Origin: Bacillus sp. 03113
GTDB taxonomy: Bacteria > Bacillota > Bacilli > Bacillales > Cytobacillaceae
DNA: 64,000 bases
Assembly: GCF_006546985.1 (NCBI RefSeq)
Contig: NZ_VATK01000018.1
Span: forward strand, 1 to 64,000
Direction: 5' to 3'
The notes under the pieces were generated by a model. The model saw only the letters and a list, made by a program, of their open reading frames with translations. It had not been told where the DNA came from and did not search any database. The position numbers and the translations under genes are program-made. This document shows positions 30,174 to 39,255 of this stretch, in pieces. Each line of letters begins with the position of its first letter. The stretch's first letter is position 1.

Positions 30174-30431
30174 CTAATGTACATTTCGGTGGTAATAAGG
30201 GGGACTTTTATGCTGACCATAGCCTTCACTTGCAAATTTCCCTTTCAAAGTTTCAATTACATAAATCCCCATTAGGTCGTAGAGCTCTTGATTATCCATT
30301 TCTTGTATAAGATTGAGAAGGTCCTCTCGAGTCATTTCTTCTAAAAAAGCAAATGTCAGCATATCAATATCTTCTTCGTCCCCAGTTAATTTATGCCGAT
30401 AAAGTTTGTAAAGCTCGTCAATGATTTTCAT
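30174..30431 (-). CDS. Small acidic cytosolic protein, DUF6154-like
   Basis: 85 aa, predicted helical and acidic (KLTGDEEDIDMLTFAFLEE), no membrane segment or signal. Perfect AGGAGGTG before the ATG. Resembles the short Bacillus proteins grouped as DUF6154; this family call is from memory of the pattern, not a search. Function unknown. Divergent from ytkD. Confidence 0.7.
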   Translation of the reverse strand: MKIIDELYKLYRHKLTGDEEDIDMLTFAFLEEMTREDLLNLIQEMDNQELYDLMGIYVIETLKGKFASEGYGQHKSPPYYHRNVH

Positions 30432-30742
30432 TTGTCACACCTCCTATTAACATATATTATTTACACAGATAAGTCTTGTATCCATTAATGATCTTTTATT
30501 TAAAGTAAAGAAAGTATAAATTTTTTGAACTGCTCATTTCAAGTTATTTTTATTATCTTTTTAATATTACTTTATCGCAAGTAAAAAAGAAAAATTTTGC
30601 CTAAATTTTTAAATATGGACAAATTTACAATAGAAACGACACCAATTCGTTTTCACCAAAAGTGTTCAGGATTATAATAATGGATAAAGTGAATGATTCA
30701 GAACGATTTTTAATAGGATAAATTCATTAAAGAGAGGTTGCT
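30432..30742. promoter_or_regulatory. Divergent promoter region before ytkD
   Basis: AT-rich 310 bp between divergent genes. A TATAAT (30673-30678) with TTTCAC (30651-30656, 16-bp spacer) could drive ytkD. No operator or RNA structure recognised. Confidence 0.4.
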
Positions 30743-31228
30743 ATGGAATTATTTTATGATACAAGGGGAGCGACTGTTCGTCTCTCGTTTCAACAAAATG
30801 CTTTTCCAGAAAAGCCAAAGCATGTCATTGTTATTTGTCGGCTAAAGGATGAATGGCTTTTAACGAATCATAAGATTCGCGGATGGGAATTCCCAGGCGG
30901 AAAAATAGAAGCAGGAGAATCATTAGAGGCTGCGGCAATTAGAGAGGTAAAAGAAGAAACAGGAGCCTTACTGAAGAGTTTGGTATATATTGGAGAGTAC
31001 GAGGTGAATGATCAAACATCCACTTTTGTTAAAGCTGTTTTCTTCGGAATCATCGAGAAGCTACAGCCTTTATCCTTCTATTTTGAAACAAATGGCCCCA
31101 TTTTTGTAAAGGGAAATATTATTGATTTACGCTGGGAAAAGCAATACAGCTTTATTATGAAGGATAAGGTTATGGAAAAATGTATAAAAGTAATAGAAAA
31201 TATGAAGAATACGTTGGATGAAATTTAA
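30743..31228 (+). CDS. ytkD: NUDIX hydrolase YtkD (MutT-like)
   Basis: 161 aa. Nudix box [18 protein letters not shown] followed by KEETG is complete. The B. subtilis homologue hydrolyses 8-oxo-dGTP and other nucleoside triphosphates and protects against oxidative damage. The substrate here is inferred from family and gene order. GAGAGG before the ATG. Confidence 0.88.
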   Translation: MELFYDTRGATVRLSFQQNAFPEKPKHVIVICRLKDEWLLTNHKIRGWEFPGGKIEAGESLEAAAIREVKEETGALLKSLVYIGEYEVNDQTSTFVKAVFFGIIEKLQPLSFYFETNGPIFVKGNIIDLRWEKQYSFIMKDKVMEKCIKVIENMKNTLDEI

Positions 31229-31364
31229 ATTAAAGGTATCGCTTCTTATAACAGATTTTCGTTAATAAAGTATGATTACATAAAATTGAGCTGATATCCT
31301 CATTTTAAACAGGAATATTGTAAGATTTTCAATATGGGGCATTGTCATAAAATATGGGGTGATT

Positions 31365-32156
31365 ATGTTGATTAATTTCAGGGACTTAATAATTCAAAGG
31401 GAACGCTTTCCTTCGCCCCATCCATGTATTGAATTATCCATTATTACATACATTTCAGATGGCTTAAAAGTAAAGGGAATGTTAGCTGAACCTAAGGATG
31501 GACAGTCTTATGATGGTTTTCTTTATTTACGAGGCGGAATAAAAAATGTGGGAAATGTAAGACCTGGTCGAATTATTCAATTCGCATCGGAAGGATTTAT
31601 CGTATTTGCTCCGTTTTATAGAGGTAATCAAGGCGGAGAAGGAAACGAGGATTTCGCAGGGGCCGATCGAGGAGATGCTTATTCAGCATTTGCTTTACTT
31701 GCCATGCATCCAAGAGTTGATCGTGTCCATGTTTTTGGCTTTTCCAGAGGAGGAGTAATGGCTTTATGGACGGGCATTCATTTCCAAGAAACCGCTTCTG
31801 TAGTTACATGGGGCGGAGTGAGTGATATGTTTTTAACCTATTCAGAAAGAACGGATTTGCGCAGGATGATGAAAAGAGTGATAGGAGGAACACCTGCAAA
31901 ATATCCTGAGCGGTATGAGAGCCGAACGCCATTGTTCGAAATAGTACAAATACAAGCCCCCGTACTGATCATTCATGGTGTGAAAGATCAGAATGTGTCA
32001 ATTGAGCATGCTTATCGACTTGAAAACGGGTTGAGAGAACTGCGGAAATCAGTTGAATGCTGGTATTTTGAAGCATATACACACTATTTCCCTCCAGGGA
32101 TGAATCGAAAAATAGTTCAAGAGCTTACATCATGGATGAAAAAGCAAAGAACATAA
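31365..32156 (+). CDS. ytmA: Alpha/beta hydrolase, prolyl-oligopeptidase type (YtmA)
   Basis: About 263 aa. Nucleophile elbow GFSRGG, Asp in IHGVKDQNV and His in AYTHYFPP form the expected triad. The start is uncertain: GGGGTGA at 31356-31362 could serve the ATG at 31365 or a TTG at 31368; an in-frame GTG at 31359 lies inside it. No signal peptide, so cytosolic. Substrate unknown; S9-like peptidase or esterase. Confidence 0.8.
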   Translation: MLINFRDLIIQRERFPSPHPCIELSIITYISDGLKVKGMLAEPKDGQSYDGFLYLRGGIKNVGNVRPGRIIQFASEGFIVFAPFYRGNQGGEGNEDFAGADRGDAYSAFALLAMHPRVDRVHVFGFSRGGVMALWTGIHFQETASVVTWGGVSDMFLTYSERTDLRRMMKRVIGGTPAKYPERYESRTPLFEIVQIQAPVLIIHGVKDQNVSIEHAYRLENGLRELRKSVECWYFEAYTHYFPPGMNRKIVQELTSWMKKQRT

Positions 32157-32196
32157 TGGTAAAATATATTTCAAGGAATAATAAGGGGTGATCCAA

Positions 32197-32439
32197 ATGG
32201 GAATGCCGTTAGAATTAAATACCATGATTGTTACGAAGGGAAAAGAAAGTCGTCTTTACGATAATTACTTTACTTTAGTAAAGGAAGGCTATCGCCTTTA
32301 CCCTCTCGACATCCCTATTGAGGTTAAGAAAACAATAAATGGAGAGCAAAGTGGAATAGCGTTAATAAAGAAAGTTGAGTGGGAAAAGGATCAAACCTCT
32401 ATCACCTATCAGCTTATTTCATTAAATTCAACGAATTAA
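32197..32439 (+). CDS. DUF2584 family protein
   Basis: 80 aa from the ATG at 32197, with AAGGGGTGA 6 bp upstream. Begins MGMPLELNTMIVTKGKE and ends LISLNSTN, the pattern of the DUF2584 family of bacilli. Small, soluble, beta-rich by appearance. Function unknown. Found between ytmA and pckA. Confidence 0.75.
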   Translation: MGMPLELNTMIVTKGKESRLYDNYFTLVKEGYRLYPLDIPIEVKKTINGEQSGIALIKKVEWEKDQTSITYQLISLNSTN

Positions 32440-32442
32440 GCT

Positions 32443-32482
32443 AACAGGCACCAATATTCGATATATTGGTGCCTGTTACTTT
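32443..32482. terminator. Bidirectional terminator between DUF2584 gene and pckA
   Basis: AACAGGCACCAATAT (32443-32457) pairs perfectly with ATATTGGTGCCTGTT (32463-32477). Convergent genes on both sides. Confidence 0.88.
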
Positions 32483-34028
32483 ATAGATTAAATTTTTTAT
32501 AGTTTTCTTCGAATTTTCTGGCAAGCTCACGTGCTTTTTGTTCATAAAGCTTTGGATCAGACCATGCTTTTATTGGCTGAAGTACTTCATCTGGTACACC
32601 TGGAATATGAAGGGGGATTTCTAAACCAAAAATAGGCTCCTTAATAGTTTCAGTATGATTTAAATCACCATCTAGAGCGGCACGTACCATTGCCCTTGTA
32701 TAGGCTAGCTTAATTCTTTTTCCAATACCATAGGGTCCGCTTGTCCATCCTGTATTAATAAGGAAAACCTTTGTATGATGCTTGCTAATTTTTTCACCGA
32801 GCATTTCCGCATAGCGAATCGCTGGCAAAGGAAGAAATGGTGAACCAAAGCAAGCTGAAAAAGTAGCTTGTGGTTCTGTGATGCCTTTCTCCGTTCCAGC
32901 TAGCTTAGACGTATATCCACTTAAGAAATGGTAAATAGCTTGTTCCTTTGTGAGTTTAGATATTGGAGGCATAACACCAAAAGCATCAGCTGTAAGGAAA
33001 ATAATTGTGTTAGCATGACCAGCCATACTTGGGTAAACAATATGATCGATGGCTTGGATAGGGTATGCAGCTCTTGTATTTTCAGTTATTCTTCCATTCT
33101 GATAGTTTGGTTCTCTTGTTATTTGGTTAAACACTATATTTTCCAATACAGACCCAAATTGAATAGCATTATAAATCTGAGGTTCTTTTTCCTTACTTAA
33201 ATGAATACATTTTGCGTAACAGCCGCCTTCAATATTGAATATTCCATCATCAGACCAACCATGTTCATCATCACCTATTAATCGTCGATTGGAATCAGCT
33301 GATAGGGTCGTTTTTCCTGTTCCAGAGAGTCCAAAAAAGAGTGCTACATCCCCCTCTGCGCCAACGTTCGCAGAGCAATGCATAGAAAGAACACTTTTAT
33401 CTGGAAGAAGATAGTTCATAATGGAAAAAATTGATTTCTTTATTTCACCCGCATATTCCGTTCCTCCAATGAGCACAATTCTCCTTTTAAAAGAAATGAC
33501 AATAAAAGCTTCGGATTTTGTGCCATCTAGAAGTGGATTTGAATGAAAGCCTGGAGCAGAAATCACTGTAAATTCAGCATGATGCTCATTTAGTTCTTTC
33601 AGGGTTGGTCGAATAAACAATTGATGAGCAAATAGATTATGCCAAGCATATTCATTGATTAATTGAATAGGAAGCTGATAGTTTTTGTCAGCTCCTGCAA
33701 AGCCTTTAAAAACAAAAATTTCTTCCTTTTGCTTTAAATAAAGCAGTACTTTTCGATACAGATTTGAAAAAACCTCATCTGAAATAGGCTGATTAACTGA
33801 ACCCCAATCAATTTTGTCTTCGATGAATGCCTCTTTTACAATAAATCTGTCTTTAGGTGACCTTCCAGTATATGCACCGGTTGTCACACAAACTGCTCCA
33901 GTAGAGCTTAAGCTTCCTTCTTTACGTTGCAATACTTTTTCAACTAGTTGAGGGACAGATAATTGAGATTGAATATTTGATCCAGTAAGTAGTTCTGCTA
34001 ACTCAAAAGACAAGCTGATTGAATTCAT
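32481..34028 (-). CDS. pckA: Phosphoenolpyruvate carboxykinase (ATP)
   Basis: 515 aa from ATG 34028 (AAGGAAG 8 bp upstream; an in-frame GTG three codons earlier is less likely). Converts oxaloacetate and ATP to PEP and CO2 in gluconeogenesis. P-loop [13 protein letters not shown], metal/nucleotide motif [11 protein letters not shown], and N-terminal [13 protein letters not shown] are all present. In B. subtilis the gene is repressed by CcpN in glucose. Confidence 0.96.
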   Translation of the reverse strand: MNSISLSFELAELLTGSNIQSQLSVPQLVEKVLQRKEGSLSSTGAVCVTTGAYTGRSPKDRFIVKEAFIEDKIDWGSVNQPISDEVFSNLYRKVLLYLKQKEEIFVFKGFAGADKNYQLPIQLINEYAWHNLFAHQLFIRPTLKELNEHHAEFTVISAPGFHSNPLLDGTKSEAFIVISFKRRIVLIGGTEYAGEIKKSIFSIMNYLLPDKSVLSMHCSANVGAEGDVALFFGLSGTGKTTLSADSNRRLIGDDEHGWSDDGIFNIEGGCYAKCIHLSKEKEPQIYNAIQFGSVLENIVFNQITREPNYQNGRITENTRAAYPIQAIDHIVYPSMAGHANTIIFLTADAFGVMPPISKLTKEQAIYHFLSGYTSKLAGTEKGITEPQATFSACFGSPFLPLPAIRYAEMLGEKISKHHTKVFLINTGWTSGPYGIGKRIKLAYTRAMVRAALDGDLNHTETIKEPIFGLEIPLHIPGVPDEVLQPIKAWSDPKLYEQKARELARKFEENYKKFNL

Positions 34029-34057
34029 GTTATTCACTTCCTTATATAAGAATGTAG

Positions 34058-34072
34058 TAGAAAACGATTACA
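34058..34072. promoter_or_regulatory. cre-like sequence upstream of pckA
   Basis: TAGAAAACGATTACA fits the cre consensus except at position 2. It lies 30 bp upstream of the pckA start codon. pckA is a gluconeogenic gene, so glucose repression is expected, but in B. subtilis this is by CcpN rather than CcpA. Confidence 0.4.
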
Positions 34073-34199
34073 ACTAAAAATAGTATAACACATTTATTTA
34101 AATAGTCTATACTAATTGTGATGGAAGTCATGCGTTTAAAAAAAATGTTAATAATTTGCCATTACTATATACTATTATTAGAATTGATAAACGATTGGG

Positions 34200-34586
34200 A
34201 TGAAAAGGATGAAACTTATTGTTTTGTACGATGCAAACTGCTCTTTATGTAAAGAAACAAAGAACAATTTGAAGAAGTTAGATTTATTTCATAAAATAGA
34301 ATGGATTTCTTTACAGGATTTTGAAAATGAAAACTCTTCTTGTTCTTTTAAGCCATCTGAATTGCGAAAAGAGCTTCATGTGATTACGTCTAGCGGAAGT
34401 GTAAAAAGGGGATTTTATGCAATTAGGTTGTTAATGCTCTTTTTGCCAGTGACTTTTTTCTTTGCACTTGTTTGTTATCTTCCTTTTGCTTCTTTTATCG
34501 GAAATCCAGTTTATCGATGGATAGCCAATAATCGGCATAGGCTTTATAAAAAAGGATGTGAAAGTGGAAGCTGCCGTTTGGAATAG
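34200..34586 (+). CDS. DCC-family thiol-disulfide protein (DUF393)
   Basis: 128 aa (start may be ATG 34209). N-terminal YDANCSLCKET is the thioredoxin-like CxxC motif of the DCC/DUF393 family; a hydrophobic segment follows at about 78-100 (LLMLFLPVTFFFALVCYLPF) and a Cys pair (CESGSC) ends the protein. Probably a membrane-linked redox protein of unknown partner. Lies between pckA and the metK riboswitch. Confidence 0.82.
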   Translation: MKRMKLIVLYDANCSLCKETKNNLKKLDLFHKIEWISLQDFENENSSCSFKPSELRKELHVITSSGSVKRGFYAIRLLMLFLPVTFFFALVCYLPFASFIGNPVYRWIANNRHRLYKKGCESGSCRLE

Positions 34587-34674
34587 GTATGAAATGAAAG
34601 AATCTAAGAGATGTGTTACCCTCTATCAAAAATAAAGAAGAATGTCTTCACTGTAAATAAAATGTGAAAAATGA

Positions 34675-34704
34675 TTGACACCATTTGGTATGATACGGTA
34701 TCAT
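34675..34704 (+). promoter_or_regulatory. Promoter of the metK leader
   Basis: TTGACA (34675-34680) and TATCAT (34699-34704) with an 18-bp spacer, 20 bp before the riboswitch. Confidence 0.75.
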
Positions 34705-34723
34705 TCTAATTTGAACGGATACT

Positions 34724-34960
34724 CTCTTATCCCGAGCTGGTGGAGGGACAGGCCCAATGAAACCCAGCAACCTACTTTACAAGGTACTTAATTGAAAAGC
34801 TTTGATCGAATATGTAATTTGAAGCGAATATTCAAGAACTGAATTATAAATCAGTTTGAGAATAGGAGCTTATTCGAGAAGAGTGTTTTTAATCATTTAG
34901 ATCTATTTGTAAGGAAAGGTGCTAACCTGACGCAAGGCTATTTTCCTTGAACGATAAGAG
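34724..34960 (+). ncRNA. SAM-I riboswitch (S-box) controlling metK
   Basis: P1 is CTCTTATC (34724-34731) with GATAAGAG (34953-34960). The core motifs GAGCTGGTGGAGGGACAGGC, GAAACCCAGCAACC and GGTGCTAACCTGACG follow in the canonical order. Binding S-adenosylmethionine favours the terminator just downstream. It is about 237 nt, roughly twice the usual size, because of a long AT-rich insertion between the GCAACC and GGTGC motifs. Confidence 0.95.
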
Positions 34961-34986
34961 TGAAAGGCGCGAATCAATTTGCTTTC

Positions 34987-35020
34987 AACCTTTTCACAAT
35001 TGGAAAGGTTTTTTATTTTT
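34987..35020 (+). terminator. Riboswitch-controlled terminator
   Basis: AACCTTTTC (34987-34995) pairs with GGAAAGGTT (35002-35010), followed by a T-rich run. An upstream GAAAGG could form the alternative antiterminator. Confidence 0.8.
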
Positions 35021-35077
35021 ATAGGAACTATAAAATAGTTTGCTGTGGAACACTTCGATTAAAGAGTATCCACGTCC

Positions 35078-35190
35078 AGCTCCAGCGTCTAGCCCTTGTG
35101 AAAAATAACCCTTTGTCTCAAAAAGTAAAAAGCACTTTTGGAGCCAAATGAACATTTTTCTTCAGGGCTATTCAAGACGCTTGCACTTTT
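35078..35190. repeat. Family B hairpin repeat, copy 4, in the metK leader
   Basis: Arms AGCGTCTAGCCC and GGGCTATTCAAGACGCT pair. The changed base pair (GTC with GAC) replaces the GCC/GGC of other copies. It lies between the riboswitch terminator and metK, about 210 bp before the start codon. Confidence 0.85.
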
Positions 35191-35404
35191 GGTTCTTTGC
35201 ATTTTGATAGAATGCTTTTTTAAAATTGTACATTTAATGTGGAGGCTATGAAATCTTAAAGTTTTGTTTAATATTTCATAAAAGCTCTATGTTTACTTCA
35301 TACTACTTAGGGAATGAGTACCGTATCAATTTGAGGTTAACTAGGGACGTATTTACCAAACTACACAACCTCTCTTACATTATATAAATAAGGAGGGTAT
35401 CAGA

Positions 35405-36607
35405 ATGTCAACAAAACGCCGTTTGTTTACTTCTGAATCAGTTACTGAAGGTCATCCAGATAAAATTTGTGACCAAATTTCTGATGCGATTTTAGATGCA
35501 ATTTTAGCAAAGGATGCAAATGCTCGTGTGGCAGCAGAAACTTCTGTTACAACGGGTTTAGTATTGGTAGCAGGAGAAATTACAACGTCTACATACGTAG
35601 ATATTCCAAAAATTGTCCGTGATACGATTAAAGAGATTGGTTATACACGTGCGAAATACGGTTTTGATGCTGAAACTTGTGCTGTACTAACTTCAATCGA
35701 CGAGCAATCTGCTGATATAGCCCAAGGAGTGGACAAAGCTCTAGAAGCTCGTGAAGGTCAAATGAGTGATGAGGAAATTGAAGCGATTGGTGCAGGAGAC
35801 CAAGGTCTAATGTTTGGATTTGCGTGTAATGAAACAAAGGAGCTTATGCCTCTTCCTATTTCATTAGCACATAAAATTTCTAGAAGATTAACAGAAGTTC
35901 GAAAAGAAGATATTCTTCCTTACTTAAGACCAGATGGAAAAACTCAAGTGACGGTAGAGTATGATGAAAACGACAAGCCTGTTCGTATTGACACGATTGT
36001 TATTTCTACTCAACATCATCCTGAAACAACATTAGAGCAAATTCAACGTAATTTAAAAGAATATGTCATTAATCCAGTTGTTCCAAAAGAGTTAATCGAT
36101 GAAAACACGAAGTACTTCATTAACCCTACTGGTCGATTTGTCATTGGTGGACCTCAAGGAGATGCTGGATTAACAGGAAGAAAAATCATCGTTGACACAT
36201 ATGGCGGATACGCTAGACATGGCGGGGGAGCTTTCTCTGGGAAGGATCCAACAAAAGTTGACCGTTCAGCGGCATATGCAGCTCGTTATGTAGCCAAAAA
36301 TATTGTTGCTGCAGGACTTGCTGATAAGGTTGAAGTTCAGTTTGCCTACGCAATTGGTGTTGCTCAGCCCGTATCTATTTCGATTGATACGTTTGGAACA
36401 GGGAAAGTAAGTGAAGATGTTCTTATTGAACTTGTTCGACAAAACTTTGACTTACGTCCAGCAGGAATTATTAAAATGTTAAATCTTCGTCGTCCAATTT
36501 ATAAGCAAACAGCTGCTTACGGTCATTTTGGACGCAACGATATTGATCTTCCTTGGGAGCTTACTGATAAAGCAGAGACTCTTCGTGAACAAGTAAGTAA
36601 TAATTAA
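35405..36607 (+). CDS. metK: S-adenosylmethionine synthase MetK
   Basis: 400 aa. Makes SAM from methionine and ATP. Signatures [14 protein letters not shown] (N-terminal), [12 protein letters not shown] (methionine loop) and [19 protein letters not shown] are intact. AAGGAGGG precedes the ATG. Expression is under the SAM riboswitch, with an unusually long stretch (about 385 nt) from terminator to start codon. Confidence 0.97.
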   Translation: MSTKRRLFTSESVTEGHPDKICDQISDAILDAILAKDANARVAAETSVTTGLVLVAGEITTSTYVDIPKIVRDTIKEIGYTRAKYGFDAETCAVLTSIDEQSADIAQGVDKALEAREGQMSDEEIEAIGAGDQGLMFGFACNETKELMPLPISLAHKISRRLTEVRKEDILPYLRPDGKTQVTVEYDENDKPVRIDTIVISTQHHPETTLEQIQRNLKEYVINPVVPKELIDENTKYFINPTGRFVIGGPQGDAGLTGRKIIVDTYGGYARHGGGAFSGKDPTKVDRSAAYAARYVAKNIVAAGLADKVEVQFAYAIGVAQPVSISIDTFGTGKVSEDVLIELVRQNFDLRPAGIIKMLNLRRPIYKQTAAYGHFGRNDIDLPWELTDKAETLREQVSNN

Positions 36608-36625
36608 TGATTAATGATTAAATAA

Positions 36626-36803
36626 AAGGCTCAGTCAAACGATAATGTTGTTTATGGGAAGGGAATCTGCGAGACTCCTGCGGAAAAACGGGCTGGCAAG
36701 ACCCCGCAGGGAGGTACGAGCGAGGAGGCTTGCCGGTTCGTCCGCGGAAAGGGAGTAGATTCCCTGACCTTTTGAAAATCAACAATGGAATTTAACAGAG
36801 CCA
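36626..36803. repeat. Family A inverted-repeat element, copy 2
   Basis: After metK. Outer arms GGCTCAGT and AACAGAGCC, inner AGGGAATCT (36660-36668) with AGATTCCCT (36757-36765). The core keeps GAGACTCCTGCGG, AGACCCCGCAGG, GAGCGAGGAGGCTTGCC and CGCGGAAAGGGAGTAG. Confidence 0.85.
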
Positions 36804-36815
36804 AATAAAAAGGTG

Positions 36816-36856
36816 GGAGTTGCATGAATAGTGTAACTCCTTTTTCTATTTTTTCG
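36816..36856 (+). terminator. Terminator before asnB
   Basis: GGAGTTGCA pairs with TGTAACTCC (one wobble), then a T-rich run. Terminates metK transcription past the family A repeat. Confidence 0.75.
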
Positions 36857-37051
36857 TCTAATCATCATATAATTAGGTTTACTAAGTGCGATGATCGTAT
36901 AAGCTGTTAAAAATTGTTTTTATAAGAAATACGATGCCATTTTCATGGATTTAGTGGTAATATAGTTAAATAAATATTAAGGTTTTAATGTAAAAATTTC
37001 TCAAAGGTTATGTGGGAATTAAAGTGAAAATGGAGAAGGTGACTTACATAA

Positions 37052-38956
37052 ATGTGTGGATTTGTTGGATGTGTATATAACAAAGCACAAAATTTTGAAG
37101 AATATCAAACGCAAAAATTTCAGGACATGACAAGAATTATTACGCATCGTGGACCTGATGATGAAGGATACTATGTCGATGAACATATTCAATTTGGCTT
37201 TCGCCGTTTAAGTATTATAGATGTTGCAGCTGGTCATCAACCGCTGAGCTTCGAGGATGAACGGTACTGGATTATTTTTAACGGAGAAATCTATAATTAT
37301 GTGGAATTACGAGAAGAATTGATCAACGAAGGGTTAAACTTTAAGACAAGCTGTGATACGGAAGTCATTATTGCCCTATACAGTCAAATAAAAGAAAAAA
37401 CCGTTGAAAAACTTCGAGGCATGTTTGCCTTTGTTATTTGGGATAAACAAGAGCAAAAACTATATGGTGCTAGAGATCCTTTTGGAATTAAATCATTTTT
37501 CTTTTTAGAAGATGGAGACAAAACCTTCTTTGCTTCTGAAAAGAAGAGCATCTTGTTAGCGTTAGAAAATGATGTGATCAATTATGAATCGTTACAGCAT
37601 TATTTAACATACCAGTTTGTTCCTGAGCCAGAGTCCATGTCTGAAGGAATTCAAAAGCTTGAGCCAGGACATTACTTTACAAAAAAAATTGGTTCACCAA
37701 TGAACATTCAACGATATTGGAAGGCTTCGTTTCAGCCAGTTCAAAAATCTGAACAAGATTTTATCAAAGAAATAAAAGATGTATTATTCGATTCTGTTAA
37801 AATTCACATGCGAAGTGATGTGCCAGTTGGTTCCTTTCTCTCAGGCGGGATTGATTCTTCTATTATTGCTTCGATTGCAAAGGAATTTCATCCATCTATT
37901 AAAACCTTTTCAGTAGGATTTGAGCATAATGGTTTTAGTGAAATTGATGTGGCGAAGGAAACGGCTGAAAAACTTGGCGTCGAAAATATTAGCTATGTGA
38001 TTACACCGGATGAATACATGAAAGAAATTCCTAAAATAATGTGGCATATGGATGATCCATTAGCTGATCCAGCATGTGTTCCATTGTACTTTGTTTCAAG
38101 AGAAGCAAGAAAGCATGTAACCGTTGTTTTATCAGGTGAAGGAGCGGATGAGCTATTCGGTGGATATAATATTTATCGTGAGCCTCAATCTCTTGACGTA
38201 TTTAATAAAATTCCTCAAGCAGGAAAATCTTTATTAAGAGCAATAGCTCGGATGATGCCAGAGGGAATGAGAGGAAAGAGCTTTATTGAACGTGGTGTTA
38301 CTCCAATGGAAGAGCGCTATATTGGGAACGCGAAAATGTTTTCAGAAGAAGAAAAGAATGATTTGTTAGCTGTTTATAAAGAAGGATTGCGCTATACAGA
38401 CATTACAAAGCCATTATACGAAGAAACAAAAGGCTATGATCCTGTTGATCGTATGCAGTATATTGATATCCATACTTGGATGAGAGGCGATATTTTATTA
38501 AAAGCAGATAAGATGACCCTTGCTCATTCATTGGAGCTTCGTGTTCCATTTTTAGATAAAAAAGTTTTTGAGGTAGCATCAAGAATTCCAACAAGTCTTA
38601 AAACGGCTGAAGGGACAACGAAATACATTTTACGTAAAGCAGCTGAAGGGATCGTTCCAGACCACGTGTTGAACCGGAAAAAGCTAGGCTTCCCTGTGCC
38701 AATTCGTCATTGGTTAAAAAATGAAATGAATGAGTGGGCGAAAAAAATCATTCGTGAGAGCAATACAGATTATTTATTGAACAAGAACTATGTCTTAAAT
38801 CTGTTAGAGGATCATTGTCAAGGCAAAGCTGATAACAGCCGGAAAATTTGGACGGTGCTTATGTTTATGGTTTGGCATTCGGTCTACATCGAAAAAAAAT
38901 ATTCATTTGAAAAGGAATATTTAGCTCAGAAAGAAGGACAAACTGTAAAAGGCTAA
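37052..38956 (+). CDS. asnB: Asparagine synthase (glutamine-hydrolysing) AsnB
   Basis: 634 aa. An N-terminal class II glutaminase with catalytic Cys2 (MCGFVG) feeds ammonia to a C-terminal synthetase domain with the PP-loop SGGIDSSIIA. Makes asparagine from aspartate, ATP and glutamine. Length equals B. subtilis AsnB, which also lies beside metK. GAGAAGGTGA precedes the ATG. Confidence 0.96.
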   Translation: MCGFVGCVYNKAQNFEEYQTQKFQDMTRIITHRGPDDEGYYVDEHIQFGFRRLSIIDVAAGHQPLSFEDERYWIIFNGEIYNYVELREELINEGLNFKTSCDTEVIIALYSQIKEKTVEKLRGMFAFVIWDKQEQKLYGARDPFGIKSFFFLEDGDKTFFASEKKSILLALENDVINYESLQHYLTYQFVPEPESMSEGIQKLEPGHYFTKKIGSPMNIQRYWKASFQPVQKSEQDFIKEIKDVLFDSVKIHMRSDVPVGSFLSGGIDSSIIASIAKEFHPSIKTFSVGFEHNGFSEIDVAKETAEKLGVENISYVITPDEYMKEIPKIMWHMDDPLADPACVPLYFVSREARKHVTVVLSGEGADELFGGYNIYREPQSLDVFNKIPQAGKSLLRAIARMMPEGMRGKSFIERGVTPMEERYIGNAKMFSEEEKNDLLAVYKEGLRYTDITKPLYEETKGYDPVDRMQYIDIHTWMRGDILLKADKMTLAHSLELRVPFLDKKVFEVASRIPTSLKTAEGTTKYILRKAAEGIVPDHVLNRKKLGFPVPIRHWLKNEMNEWAKKIIRESNTDYLLNKNYVLNLLEDHCQGKADNSRKIWTVLMFMVWHSVYIEKKYSFEKEYLAQKEGQTVKG

Positions 38957-38978
38957 AAAATACAGTTAGAGTTTTGCG

Positions 38979-39012
38979 TCAGGTGGAATTCAGCTTTCCA
39001 CCTGATTCCTTT
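38979..39012 (+). terminator. Terminator after asnB
   Basis: TCAGGTGGAA (38979-38988) pairs with TTCCACCTGA (38996-39005), then a short T-rich tract. Confidence 0.75.
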
Positions 39013-39033
39013 GTATATAAGTTAATAAAAAAA

Positions 39034-39242
39034 GGCTGTTTTCTCAAAGTTTGTTGTTTTTTACATAATACATTTGGAAAAGCGTTTCTTAGCAGCCCGC
39101 ATACACGTAGACTCCTGTGGGAATGCGAGAAAGACGAGACCCCGCAGGAGCGTATACGACGAGGAGGCTCGACGCTCGCCCACGGAAAGCGAAGTGTATG
39201 CAGGCTGCGCGTTTAAAAGCAACAATCTATATGAAAACAGCC
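39034..39242. repeat. Family A inverted-repeat element, copy 3 (most complete)
   Basis: Terminal repeats GGCTGTTTTC (39034-39043) and GAAAACAGCC (39233-39242) are perfect. Inner arms GCAGCCCGCATACAC (39092-39106) and GTGTATGCAGGCTGC (39194-39208) differ by one base. The core is GTAGACTCCTGTGGG, GAGACCCCGCAGG, GAGGAGGCT, ACGGAAAGCGAAG. Short open frames across it are artefacts. Confidence 0.88.
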
Positions 39243-39255
39243 TAAAAAAATTTCC

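Noticed and set aside
34960-35151. 63-aa frame with KNNPLSQKVKSTFGAK, and similar peptides at 55906 and 63601
   Set aside because: The shared peptide comes from the family B repeat read in one frame. The hairpin sequence explains the similarity; no ribosome sites.
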